Below the pieces are notes generated by a model. That model made no database searches. It saw nothing but the letters and a program-made list of their open reading frames with translations, and was not told the origin of the DNA. From Acetobacter sp. (GTDB lineage: Bacteria; Pseudomonadota; Alphaproteobacteria; Acetobacterales; Acetobacteraceae), in NCBI GenBank assembly GCA_017413025.1, contig JAFPVE010000008.1, forward strand, positions 1-64,000: a stretch of DNA of 64,000 nt, given 5' to 3'. This document shows, piece after piece, positions 1 through 7,656 of this stretch; the stretch's first letter is position 1; each line of letters begins with the position of its first letter. A program made the position numbers and the translations under genes.

Positions 1-621
1 CATTGGTACAAATAGATCAATGGGCATTTTGATACTTGCTTTAAGTGTGTGTCTTGATAAGATTTCTTTATTAGTTTTTATGGCTTTGCCACTTCCTGCG
101 GAATCTTGAATAATGATAGCTCCTAATGAATGTTTTGGCATATTATCAAGCCCTAATTTGATAAAAGGCATACCATTTTCAGAGTGGCTAAAGGGAGGAT
201 TAAGCAATAATCTATCTGCTTGAAAGTCTTTAATGATAGTATTTAGTGTGCCATCTAAACTATCACCCTTGTGGATCTTACAGCTCCCATCGCCTCGCAA
301 AATCATATTTGTCGTCGCTAAAGCAAACATTGAAGGTTCTATCTCGACGCCTAAGAGCTGATGTTGCTTGATATGATTGATTTTTTCTTGATAATCTTTG
401 CTGTCCTCTATAAAAGTTTTTTTGACTTGATCACTCATTAATTGCATGGAAGCAATTAAAAATCCTGCAGAACCCATTGCCAAATCCATGACTTTGCTCT
501 CGTGATTTATTTCTAAAATTTCTGCCATCATTTTTGTAATATAAGGAGGTGTGAGAACGATCCCAAGCTCCTTGCCATCTCCTAGGGCATATTTTAGAAA
601 TTCCGAATAGCATTCCCCCAT
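1..621 (-). CDS. N-6 adenine DNA methylase domain, partial (runs off left edge)
   Basis: This reading frame is open from an ATG at 621 to the window edge, so its C-terminus is missing. The translation begins directly inside an N6_Mtase domain. It shows a motif I-like DLAMGSAGF, then a GVEIEP segment, NMILRGDG, and a motif IV LLNPPFS, the order found in HsdM-type adenine methylases. It lacks the usual N-terminal region of about 130 residues or more. It starts 5 nt after the stop of the upstream gene and in a different frame. In the related family I know (nuclease-like N-terminus plus methylase) the two parts are one polypeptide. I infer this is the 3' part of a frameshifted RM gene. Methylation activity is doubtful unless the frame is restored. 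Confidence 0.75.
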   Translation of the reverse strand, partial: MGECYSEFLKYALGDGKELGIVLTPPYITKMMAEILEINHESKVMDLAMGSAGFLIASMQLMSDQVKKTFIEDSKDYQEKINHIKQHQLLGVEIEPSMFALATTNMILRGDGSCKIHKGDSLDGTLNTIIKDFQADRLLLNPPFSHSENGMPFIKLGLDNMPKHSLGAIIIQDSAGSGKAIKTNKEILSRHTLKASIKMPIDLFVPM

Positions 622-626
622 AATAT

Positions 627-1646
627 CTACATACTACTGAAATTAAAGCCTTCCATTTTGCTATAGATATTATTATAGATATAAGTAAAAATCTGTTTGT
701 TAAGACTTGCGTCTTTTTCTATAGCCTTTGATACTAAAGGATCAAGAGATTTAGACTTATCCCTGTCTGGATCTTTGCAGATTTCTTGAAAGGCATGGCG
801 GACTAAGTTCAATTTGTTTGACTCAGTAATTTTTGTTTTTAAGAGTTCCTCAATGCGATTATAGATTAAAATACCATCTCGTTGGTTATTTAAAGAAGAG
901 CCTTTAAGATCAGAAGGAATAAGTCCTCTTTCTGTACCTATATTCTGCATACTAAGTAACATACCTGATACATAAATGACTCTTGTTCCTGCGATAATGT
1001 TATGATTATGCATGAGTTTATTTAGTTTTTTGGCATGTTCTTGTAAATCAAGCGAAGTCCTAATAAGGATTTGATGTTTTCTCTCTTCTGTTAGAGTGCA
1101 AGTGTGATAAAACTTTTCAAAAGTTTCTTGATTTTTTAAGAAATCCAAAGAGTGTAAAGGTGCAAATAAATAAGCCTCACTGGCACTTCCTTGAACTAAA
1201 ATAACCTTGATTTTAACATTTTCTTTATTATCCCCTGCAATACCGATAGCAAAGGCTTGTCTATATTTACCACTAGCAATGGCTCCTCTTGCATAGTGCA
1301 GGGCACCATTAATGGCATAATTTTTTATGCTTTTTTCATCTGTCTTTAAAACATCACCATTTAAAGCCTCAAGCTTTGTTAGGCTAAACTTACTTTCTAT
1401 AAAAACAGGGCAGGGATAAGATTCGTGATGATCTGTATAAGTATATTTTTCAAGGACAAAATCAGGAACGCCCACGCCGCTTTTTTTATCTGTCTTGCTA
1501 TAACCCTTGAGTGCGTCTTTTAGATAATCTGAGCCATCTTTTTCAAAAAAATCTTTGCCTTTAATTAAGCCTAAATTTTTTAACTTATCTTTGACGTAAT
1601 CATCAACGTCATTTTCCTTACTCCAGCTTGTTTTCATCTCAGCCAC
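627..1646 (-). CDS. N-terminal nuclease-like part of a type I/IIG RM protein, probably frameshifted
   Basis: This 339-residue ORF resembles the N-terminal region of large N-6 methylase proteins of epsilonproteobacterial type that carry a nuclease-like domain before the methylase. It has a candidate PD-(D/E)XK core: PDF near residue 63 and an (E)SK in FIESKFS about 25 residues later. A mostly helical region follows. The ORF stops at a TAG (627-629), and the methylase domain resumes a few bases later in another frame. If one base is gained or lost near the AGTAGT just before the stop, the two ORFs join smoothly into a methylase lead-in. Probable product: restriction/methylation enzyme, now split. 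The catalytic assignment is inference from motifs. Confidence 0.6.
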   Translation of the reverse strand: MAEMKTSWSKENDVDDYVKDKLKNLGLIKGKDFFEKDGSDYLKDALKGYSKTDKKSGVGVPDFVLEKYTYTDHHESYPCPVFIESKFSLTKLEALNGDVLKTDEKSIKNYAINGALHYARGAIASGKYRQAFAIGIAGDNKENVKIKVILVQGSASEAYLFAPLHSLDFLKNQETFEKFYHTCTLTEERKHQILIRTSLDLQEHAKKLNKLMHNHNIIAGTRVIYVSGMLLSMQNIGTERGLIPSDLKGSSLNNQRDGILIYNRIEELLKTKITESNKLNLVRHAFQEICKDPDRDKSKSLDPLVSKAIEKDASLNKQIFTYIYNNIYSKMEGFNFSSM

Positions 1647-1659
1647 ATCAAACTCCCTA

Positions 1660-1842
1660 TTAATTTTGTTTGTAAATTTTAAAGTAAGTTAGAGTTTCAT
1701 ATACAAATTTTAGTTCTATATCTTTTTGACTAAACGGAGGATTCATTAAAACTCTATTATATACATGAGCAAAAGCCTTTAATCGGCTAAAGCAATTAGC
1801 GCAATAAATAAACAAAGAACCATTTGTTTTATTTGTTACCAT
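1660..1842 (-). pseudogene. Remnant of an N-6 DNA methylase
   Basis: This 60-residue ORF carries a clear methylase motif IV context (VLMNPPFSQKD) followed by ELKFVYETL. In HsdM-like methylases that segment is the catalytic NPPF/Y loop and the helix after it. Sequence just before it (NCFSRLKAF) also fits the region ahead of motif IV. Motif I and the target-recognition parts are absent. It cannot be a working enzyme and is best read as a degraded second methylase copy beside the frameshifted RM gene. It is not a piece of the downstream methylase, which has its own NPPFS. Confidence 0.5.
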
Positions 1843-2032
1843 TTTTATTCCTTATTTGGTATTTTTGATTTATAAATTATAACAAATTGAAGCTTAAAAA
1901 AACAATACTTTCATTTGAACAGATCCTTTTATTTTTGAGTTGTATATCATTGAAGTTATAAATAATTACGAGCGATTTTTGATGAAGACTCTCTGAGTGG
2001 TGAGTCGGTAAAAACTATCCTATTTTTAGAGA

Positions 2033-3223
2033 TCAGAGTGTTGTGGCGGTGTTTTGAATAATTTCTTTGTGTAAGTGTTGGCGTTGGAGGCGCATAGTGT
2101 GGCTATCGAACAAACGAGCACGTTTAAGACCGGCCTGCGCGTAGTGTTTTAAGAGAGTGTGGTCGTTTATGAGGTGTTCAATGTGTGTAGCGAGTTCTGT
2201 AGGGTCATCAGGGTTATCGACATAAAGAGCAGCCTCACCAGCGACAGAGGGTAAATTCCCACAGCGTGTTGTGATTAAGGCTGCGCCACAGGCCATAGCT
2301 TCAAGGGCGACCATACCAAAAGGTTCTTCCCAACGGCTTGGCACAACGACAATAGCCGCTTTACTCATGCTTTGAAGAACGCTGGCGTGAGGTTGAAAAC
2401 CGCGTATTTGGATCCCTGCGGCTTGTGCTTTTGGGAGTAAGTTTTGTAGGAAAGGTGTTGATGTTTGGAGATGAATACCAAATCCATTGGTTCCAATCAT
2501 GATGCCTTGCCATTGGGGATAATGGGGGAGGAGCCTGTTACAAGCGGCAACAAAAGTATCAACACCTTTATCAAAAACAACACGCCCAACATAAAGTAAA
2601 ATAGGATCGCGCATTTGGGCAAGAGGGGGTATTTCTGAAAAATCTAAACTATTGGGTAGCACAGTCACAAAGGCATGTGTGTTTTGGCTCAAAAAACGAT
2701 CGCGTATCCAGTTGGAAACGGCAACAACAGTTATTTTTTGGGCTAACTTTTCTCGTTGAGTCGGGGTCATAATAGATCGCATTGTACAAGGATCGTTATG
2801 GAGGACGAGGACAATAGGCAGATAAGGAAAAGTGCGATACAGATCGAGTGCCATGTCAGGTAAATTATGTACTTCGACAAGATGTGGCAGATTGTTTTGG
2901 ACAATACGGCGTACAGCACGAATATATCGATCACGTTCCCCAAAAAATGAAAATGTTTTCGGCGTTGGAATAAAGGGTATATTCTTAAAGACAGGGTAAG
3001 TTGGCTTGTGCCCAACAACGTATTCTCCTGGCAATATCATACGGCGTACTAGCAAAGAAATAGCCCCTGCTTCTTGCGGGGAAAAGCGTTCTTTATGAGG
3101 TAAGATGGTTAAAACGCGTGGGGGTGAAAATGCTGTATTGTGTTCTTTAAGGGAGGCTTCTTCTGAAAAAAAAATGTTAAATTCTTTTTGTTGTTTATTG
3201 GCATTGCGTTGCCATGCACGCAT
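2033..3223 (-). CDS. Glycosyltransferase family 4 protein
   Basis: A GT4 (GT-B fold) glycosyltransferase of about 396 residues, probably transferring a sugar from a nucleotide donor during surface polysaccharide or LPS assembly. The C-terminal half holds the usual donor-site features: LYVGRVVFDKGVD, then VVPSRWEEPFGMVALEAMACG, which contains the E-x7-E pair, then a TTRCGNLPSV segment. The N-terminal half has the acceptor-side HNDP region. A longer frame reaches 3280 but would overlap mnmA by 41 nt. The ATG at 3223 starts just past the mnmA stop and is preferred. The gene lies 16 nt downstream of mnmA on the same strand and may be co-transcribed. The actual sugar and acceptor cannot be told from sequence. 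Confidence 0.85.
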   Translation of the reverse strand: MRAWQRNANKQQKEFNIFFSEEASLKEHNTAFSPPRVLTILPHKERFSPQEAGAISLLVRRMILPGEYVVGHKPTYPVFKNIPFIPTPKTFSFFGERDRYIRAVRRIVQNNLPHLVEVHNLPDMALDLYRTFPYLPIVLVLHNDPCTMRSIMTPTQREKLAQKITVVAVSNWIRDRFLSQNTHAFVTVLPNSLDFSEIPPLAQMRDPILLYVGRVVFDKGVDTFVAACNRLLPHYPQWQGIMIGTNGFGIHLQTSTPFLQNLLPKAQAAGIQIRGFQPHASVLQSMSKAAIVVVPSRWEEPFGMVALEAMACGAALITTRCGNLPSVAGEAALYVDNPDDPTELATHIEHLINDHTLLKHYAQAGLKRARLFDSHTMRLQRQHLHKEIIQNTATTL

Positions 3224-3239
3224 AAGGTTTACTTTTCTT

Positions 3240-4325
3240 TTATATCGGTTTTTCTGTGTTAGGGCGACATATAAAGCCACCCCCTAAAATACGACTATCC
3301 TGATAAAAAACACAAGCCTGTCCGGGGGCAGGCATCGCAGGATCTGCGAGAAAGACAAAAGCGGTTTCTTGAGAAGTAGGCATAACGCGCGCACGTCTAG
3401 GCGTTTCACGCGCACGCATTTGTACCCAACACTCTACTTCTTGATCAGGGGGGTCGATGAGCCAATTAACTTCACGCAGAGTAAGCGTGTTCATAGAAGT
3501 TTGTGCTCGTGGAGCTATCGTAATTCTGCGTAATTGAGGGTTGATTCCTACAACCATTTGGCGTTCTCCTTTCAGAGAAGCTGCATTGCCTAAACGTTTG
3601 CTTTGCCCAACGGTAAACCGTAAAACACCTTCATGTTGTCCAACAACGTGCCCTTCCTGATTGACAATATCACCAGAACCAACCATTTCTGGATATTTGC
3701 GTTCAACGAGTTGGCTATAAGAGCCGTTATGCACAAAACAGAGATCCTGACTATCTGGTTTATCAGCAACTGCTAATCCAAAGCGTTCAGCTTCATGGCG
3801 AACGCTTTGTTTATCGGGCATATCGCCTAATGGAAAACGTAAAAAATCAAGTTGTGTACGTGTTGTCGCGAATAAAAACCAGCTTTGATCGCGATCAAGG
3901 TCACGCGGGCGATGTAATTCGACACCGTTGGGGCGTTCAACACGTCTCACATAATGACCGGTTGCCATAGCCTCTGCTCCGATTTCGCGTGCAAGATCCA
4001 AAAGGTCTGTAAATTTTACACCTTTATTACAAGCAACGCAGGGAACGGGTGTTTCTCCTGCAGCATAAGAATCAATAAAGGGGGTAATCACACTTTCTTG
4101 AAAACGTTGTTCGGCATCAATAACATAATGTGGAAAACCCAATTTATCCGCAACGCTGCGCGCATCACGAATATCTTGCCCCGCACAGCAAGTGCCTTTT
4201 TGTACCTGTTGCGGTGCAGTATAAAGGTGCAAGGTAGCGCCTATGACTTCGTGCCCTTCTTCCATGAGGCGTGCTGCGACAACAGAGCTATCAACACCGC
4301 CTGACATGGCGACAAGAATACGCAT
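3240..4325 (-). CDS. mnmA: tRNA-specific 2-thiouridylase MnmA
   Basis: Cytoplasmic enzyme that installs the 2-thio group on wobble U34 of Glu, Gln and Lys tRNAs, using ATP and a persulfide sulfur. The 361-residue length is normal for the family. The PP-loop SGGVDSS lies at residues 8-14. The two catalytic cysteines are C99 (in ACNKGVKF) and C196 (in SQDLCFV). GHYVRR and GQSKRLG are further family signatures. An AAGGAG ribosome site sits 6 nt before the ATG at 4325. It lies downstream of a ferredoxin and two cysteine desulfurases, which could supply its sulfur. A tRNA-Glu(UUC) gene, a substrate type, is present at 40626. Confidence 0.97.
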   Translation of the reverse strand: MRILVAMSGGVDSSVVAARLMEEGHEVIGATLHLYTAPQQVQKGTCCAGQDIRDARSVADKLGFPHYVIDAEQRFQESVITPFIDSYAAGETPVPCVACNKGVKFTDLLDLAREIGAEAMATGHYVRRVERPNGVELHRPRDLDRDQSWFLFATTRTQLDFLRFPLGDMPDKQSVRHEAERFGLAVADKPDSQDLCFVHNGSYSQLVERKYPEMVGSGDIVNQEGHVVGQHEGVLRFTVGQSKRLGNAASLKGERQMVVGINPQLRRITIAPRAQTSMNTLTLREVNWLIDPPDQEVECWVQMRARETPRRARVMPTSQETAFVFLADPAMPAPGQACVFYQDSRILGGGFICRPNTEKPI

Positions 4326-4355
4326 AGACGCTCCTTTATGTTTTACTTCTGTATA

Positions 4356-4670
4356 TTAGGTTTTACGAGGGAGTCGAACGACTAAACCATCAAGTGCTTC
4401 TGTCATGATAATTTGACACCCTAAGCGTGATGTTTTTTCTACGCCAAAAGCAAGATCGAGCATATTTTCTTCGTCTTCGTTAGGGGTGTTAAGGCGATCA
4501 TACCATTCAGGGTCAACAATAACATGGCATGTGGCACAGGCTAAAGAACCTTCGCAAGCTCCTTCAATATCAATATCATGTTTGTGGGCAATTTCTAGTA
4601 CAGAAAGACCAAGCGGGGCGTTGACTGTATGGGCTGTGCCGTCTTGTCCGATAAATGTCATTTTTGGCAT
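4356..4670 (-). CDS. fdx: 2Fe-2S ferredoxin (ISC/adrenodoxin type)
   Basis: A 104-residue [2Fe-2S] electron carrier. Cluster ligands are visible as C39-x5-C45-x2-C48 and C85, the spacing of ISC-type (adrenodoxin-like) ferredoxins. An acidic patch ([10 protein letters not shown]) follows, as expected for docking with a reductase. It lies between a cysteine desulfurase and mnmA, so it probably supplies electrons for Fe-S cluster building or tRNA thiolation. No iscU, iscA, hscA or hscB gene is present nearby, so this is not a full isc operon. The spacing of 30 nt to mnmA and 115 nt from the desulfurase suggests one transcript with a possible internal start. Confidence 0.93.
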   Translation of the reverse strand: MPKMTFIGQDGTAHTVNAPLGLSVLEIAHKHDIDIEGACEGSLACATCHVIVDPEWYDRLNTPNEDEENMLDLAFGVEKTSRLGCQIIMTEALDGLVVRLPRKT

Positions 4671-4785
4671 AAGTTTTTCCCTGTTAAAACAAAAGTTACT
4701 TTGATGATAGTTTATTACCTTGAGTAATATTTTAAAGATATATTTATTTATGCGATAGTTTATTGATACGCAACTGAATTTATTC

Positions 4786-5949
4786 TTAACTTATAGGGCG
4801 TACGTGTAAAGCGGCGTGGGCGAGTTCGTGGGCAGCATTTTCTGCTTCAATTTGTGTGGTGAAACGACCCGGGGAGAGGCGTAAACTTCTTTCTGCTTCT
4901 GAAATACTTAACCCTATAGCGCGGAGTACATAAGAAGGTTCTAGTAAGGCGGAGGAGCAAGCAGAACCTAGCGATATTTCAAGAATAGGGAGATGAACAA
5001 TCACATCGATTGCTTTTATGCCTTCAGGTAGACGCAAGCTTATAATACCAGGTAGGCGTGGCGTGAGTGCTGCATTAACACAGCAGCCTGGCAGTTTTGA
5101 TTCTAACGTGTGAAGAAAAATAGATTGTAATTGTGTGAGATGCTGAAAATCACGTTGATGTTCCTGCTGGGCGATATGGCAGGCTTGACCAAAGCCAGCG
5201 AGTAAAAAGCCGGGCAATGTGCCAGAACGTAAGCCACGCTCTTGCCCACCACCAGAAAAGATCGGTTGTAGCCGTACGCGGGGGTTACGGCGTATAAACA
5301 AAGCCCCTACGCCTTTTGGTCCGTATAGTTTATGACTTGAGAGAGAGGCAAGTGATAATTTCAAGTCATGAACATTGATAGGTATTTTCCCAGCAGCTTG
5401 TGCCAAATCTGAGTGAAATAAAGCCCCAGATTCCTTTATAAGAGTGCCTAAAAGATTTAAATCTTGTAAAACACCTGTTTCATGATTGGCGGCAGCTATC
5501 GAAACGAGAGCCGTTGGGGTTTCTAAGGCGCGGGTAAGTGTTTCTGGCGCAAGCCGACCGTCGGGCTCTACGGGAAGGATAACAGGTTCAAACCCTTCTG
5601 TTTTAAGGTCAAGAACGCTTTGGAGCACACATTTATGCTCTGTTGCAATTGTAATAACTCGCCGCCGCGTTGATCCTATACGCGCCAAATGGCGAACAGC
5701 CCCTTTAATGGCTAAATTATTGGACTCTGTTGCCCCAGAGGTGAAAATAATTTCGCGCGGGTCAGCGCCAATAAGAGTTGCAACATGGGCGCGTGCGCGT
5801 TCAACCATATGTGTTGCAGCACGTCCAGCTTCATACGTCGTACTATGAGGGTTCGCATTTGTGTGTTCTAAAGCGTTCATGAGAACGTCGCGCACACGTG
5901 GATCGCAAGGGGTACTTGCAGCGTGGTCAAAATAGAGTGTTGTCATCAA
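4786..5949 (-). CDS. Cysteine desulfurase (IscS/NifS family)
   Basis: PLP-dependent enzyme that removes sulfur from L-cysteine as a persulfide. At 387 residues it is normal for class V aminotransferase-fold desulfurases. Visible features are DHAASTP near the start, TSGATESNN (residues 70-78), PLP lysine K207 in [10 protein letters not shown], and active cysteine C331 in GSACSS. The PLP-contacting ANNE motif reads ANHE here (H156 instead of the second Asn), a mild oddity. It lies 9 nt downstream of a second, different desulfurase, and the pair is followed by ferredoxin and mnmA. It probably feeds MnmA and/or Fe-S assembly. I cannot decide between the names iscS and nifS. Confidence 0.93.
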   Translation of the reverse strand: MMTTLYFDHAASTPCDPRVRDVLMNALEHTNANPHSTTYEAGRAATHMVERARAHVATLIGADPREIIFTSGATESNNLAIKGAVRHLARIGSTRRRVITIATEHKCVLQSVLDLKTEGFEPVILPVEPDGRLAPETLTRALETPTALVSIAAANHETGVLQDLNLLGTLIKESGALFHSDLAQAAGKIPINVHDLKLSLASLSSHKLYGPKGVGALFIRRNPRVRLQPIFSGGGQERGLRSGTLPGFLLAGFGQACHIAQQEHQRDFQHLTQLQSIFLHTLESKLPGCCVNAALTPRLPGIISLRLPEGIKAIDVIVHLPILEISLGSACSSALLEPSYVLRAIGLSISEAERSLRLSPGRFTTQIEAENAAHELAHAALHVRPIS

Positions 5950-5958
5950 AACAACTTT

Positions 5959-7092
5959 TTAAGGTGTTTTTGTCGAAATGGCAACAAGTCGCGTATATGT
6001 TTGTATAAACTGCTCAATATCCGCCTCTGTAACGTTCCAAGGCAGAGAAACACGGATCGCTTGCCCCGCTAAATCGCCGAGCCCCATAGCCTCTAAAACG
6101 TGCGAAATCGTGACTTTACCAGAAGAGCAAGCAGAACCCGCAGAAACACAAATCCCTTCTAAATCTAACCGCATAAGTTGCGTTTGGGCTTTCTGCCCTG
6201 GGAGGGCTAAACAACTTGTATTGCCTAATCGCGGGGCTTTTTCTCCACAAATAACAGCACCAAGAGAACGGGCGGCTTGTTCTAAACGATGACGAAGCGA
6301 TTCATAAGCAACAGGGTGCTGTAGGGCGTCTTGAAGAGCAGCGGCAAACCCGACAATAGAAGGGAGAGCCGGCGTTCCGCCCCGTCGTCCTTGTTCTTGT
6401 CCACCACCAACAAAGAGAGGTGTAAAGGACGTGTGTGTTGTGTTTTGGATTAAAAGAGCGCCTGCGCCTTTTGGTCCGCCAATTTTATGCCCTGAACAGG
6501 CTAAACTATCAAAATGTTGTTCTAAAAGGGAAAGTTCTACGCGTCCAACAGCTTGTACAGCGTCAACATGCAGGTGAGCACCGTAATGGCGGCATAGTCG
6601 TACAATTTCTGCCATAGGGTGTAAAACACCGGTCTCATTATTGGCAAACATTAAGCACACAAACGCGGGTAAAGCACCTGGTTGGGCGAGGCTTTGCTCT
6701 AAGAGATCAAGGCGTATTTGCCCGTTTTGGTCAACGTCTAACCATTCTAAAGGCGCTTGCGTAGGCACACTTTGCCGCACAGCGTCGTGTTCAGTACGCC
6801 CAACCAGAAACCGCCGCCCCACACCAAGAGCGTGTAGAGCGAGAGCATTCGCTTCTGTTCCTCCTGAGGTAAAAATACAGTTCAGAGGGTCTGCACCAAG
6901 GGCGCGGGCTATGGTTTCACGCGCATTTTCCAATAAAGCTCGCGCTGCCCTCCCTGCTGTGTGAATAGAAGAGGGGTTACCAACAATACAGGCGGCTTCT
7001 GTCATAGCCTCAGCTGCACAAGGGCGGAGGGGTTCGGTGGCATTCGCATCAAGGTAAGTCATCAGACGAGGGGAGGAACAAGAGGGGATCAT
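5959..7092 (-). CDS. Cysteine desulfurase, second tandem copy
   Basis: A PLP-dependent cysteine desulfurase of 377 residues, clearly diverged from its downstream neighbour. It carries TSGGTEANA (residues 75-83), ANNETG (150-155), PLP lysine K203 in SGHKIGGPKG and catalytic C322 in SAGSACSSG. An ATG at 7062 gives a start (MTYLDANAT) closer to the usual NifS N-terminus; the ATG at 7092 adds ten residues, and neither has a strong ribosome site. It is the first gene of the leftward sulfur cluster. Neighbouring paired desulfurases suggest divided roles, one for Fe-S assembly and one for thiolation, but this is inference. Confidence 0.92.
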   Translation of the reverse strand: MIPSCSSPRLMTYLDANATEPLRPCAAEAMTEAACIVGNPSSIHTAGRAARALLENARETIARALGADPLNCIFTSGGTEANALALHALGVGRRFLVGRTEHDAVRQSVPTQAPLEWLDVDQNGQIRLDLLEQSLAQPGALPAFVCLMFANNETGVLHPMAEIVRLCRHYGAHLHVDAVQAVGRVELSLLEQHFDSLACSGHKIGGPKGAGALLIQNTTHTSFTPLFVGGGQEQGRRGGTPALPSIVGFAAALQDALQHPVAYESLRHRLEQAARSLGAVICGEKAPRLGNTSCLALPGQKAQTQLMRLDLEGICVSAGSACSSGKVTISHVLEAMGLGDLAGQAIRVSLPWNVTEADIEQFIQTYTRLVAISTKTP

Positions 7093-7202
7093 TTCTGATA
7101 ATAGCTGGTGTTTTTTTATGTTACGTGCTATTTTATGTGAAAGTACCTAATAAATAAAGCTGATTGAAAAAATAGATGTCAGTGCGTTGATATAGATAAA
7201 AA

Positions 7203-7646
7203 ATGATAAGTATTGGCGATGTTATACAAATAATCAAAATAGTCCCAAATCTTTTTAAGAGGTGGAAGTGTAAGAACCTTTTAACAAAAGCGGATTCTTA
7301 CGAAAAGAAAGGAGAGTTACATACAGCCTATGACATTTGTAGAGAACTTGTGAGGAAATTTGACAAGGCTGATGAGTTACTAGATTACGTTGCTGAAGCG
7401 TTAGTCAAACAAGGAGAGTTAGGTTATCAGTTATATTGTTGTGATCGTAATAAAAATAAAAAAGAAAGAGAAGAAGCAAAAGAATGCTTTTCTAAAGTTA
7501 TCGAATTTGTCCCCTATGGGAGGAGGAGACGTAGTGTTGCCAAAGCGTATGTCGGTAGAGGGGTTATTGAGCAAGAGGAGGGCGCCCGTGAAGCAGCACA
7601 AAAGGATTACGATGAGGTATTGAAAAAAAAATTCAAATGTTGCTGA
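7203..7646 (+). CDS. TPR-like repeat protein, N-terminal piece of a frameshifted gene
   Basis: A 147-residue ORF with helical hairpins resembling tetratricopeptide repeats (GELHTAYDICRELVRKF, then EAKECFSKVIEF, then AAQKDYDEVLKK). The frame ends at a TGA just after an A9 run (7623-7631). In the neighbouring frame the text continues as NSNVADPDVVLAVARARLNRG without a start codon. That is exactly the helix expected to follow YDEVLKK, judged from the paralogous TPR gene at 32476-33675. I conclude that one base in the A-run splits a protein of roughly 704 residues. It is inserted between the sulfur cluster and the hydrolase gene. No signal peptide is obvious. Confidence 0.7.
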   Translation: MISIGDVIQIIKIVPNLFKRWKCKNLLTKADSYEKKGELHTAYDICRELVRKFDKADELLDYVAEALVKQGELGYQLYCCDRNKNKKEREEAKECFSKVIEFVPYGRRRRSVAKAYVGRGVIEQEEGAREAAQKDYDEVLKKKFKCC

Positions 7647-7656
7647 TCCCGACGTC

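Noticed and set aside
3223..3280. Longer start of the glycosyltransferase at 3280
   Set aside because: It would overlap mnmA by 41 nt and adds 19 residues with no family similarity; the ATG at 3223 just after the mnmA stop is more likely.
5486..5848. Plus-strand open frames over the cysteine desulfurases
   Set aside because: They are shadows of well-supported minus-strand genes with intact catalytic motifs.
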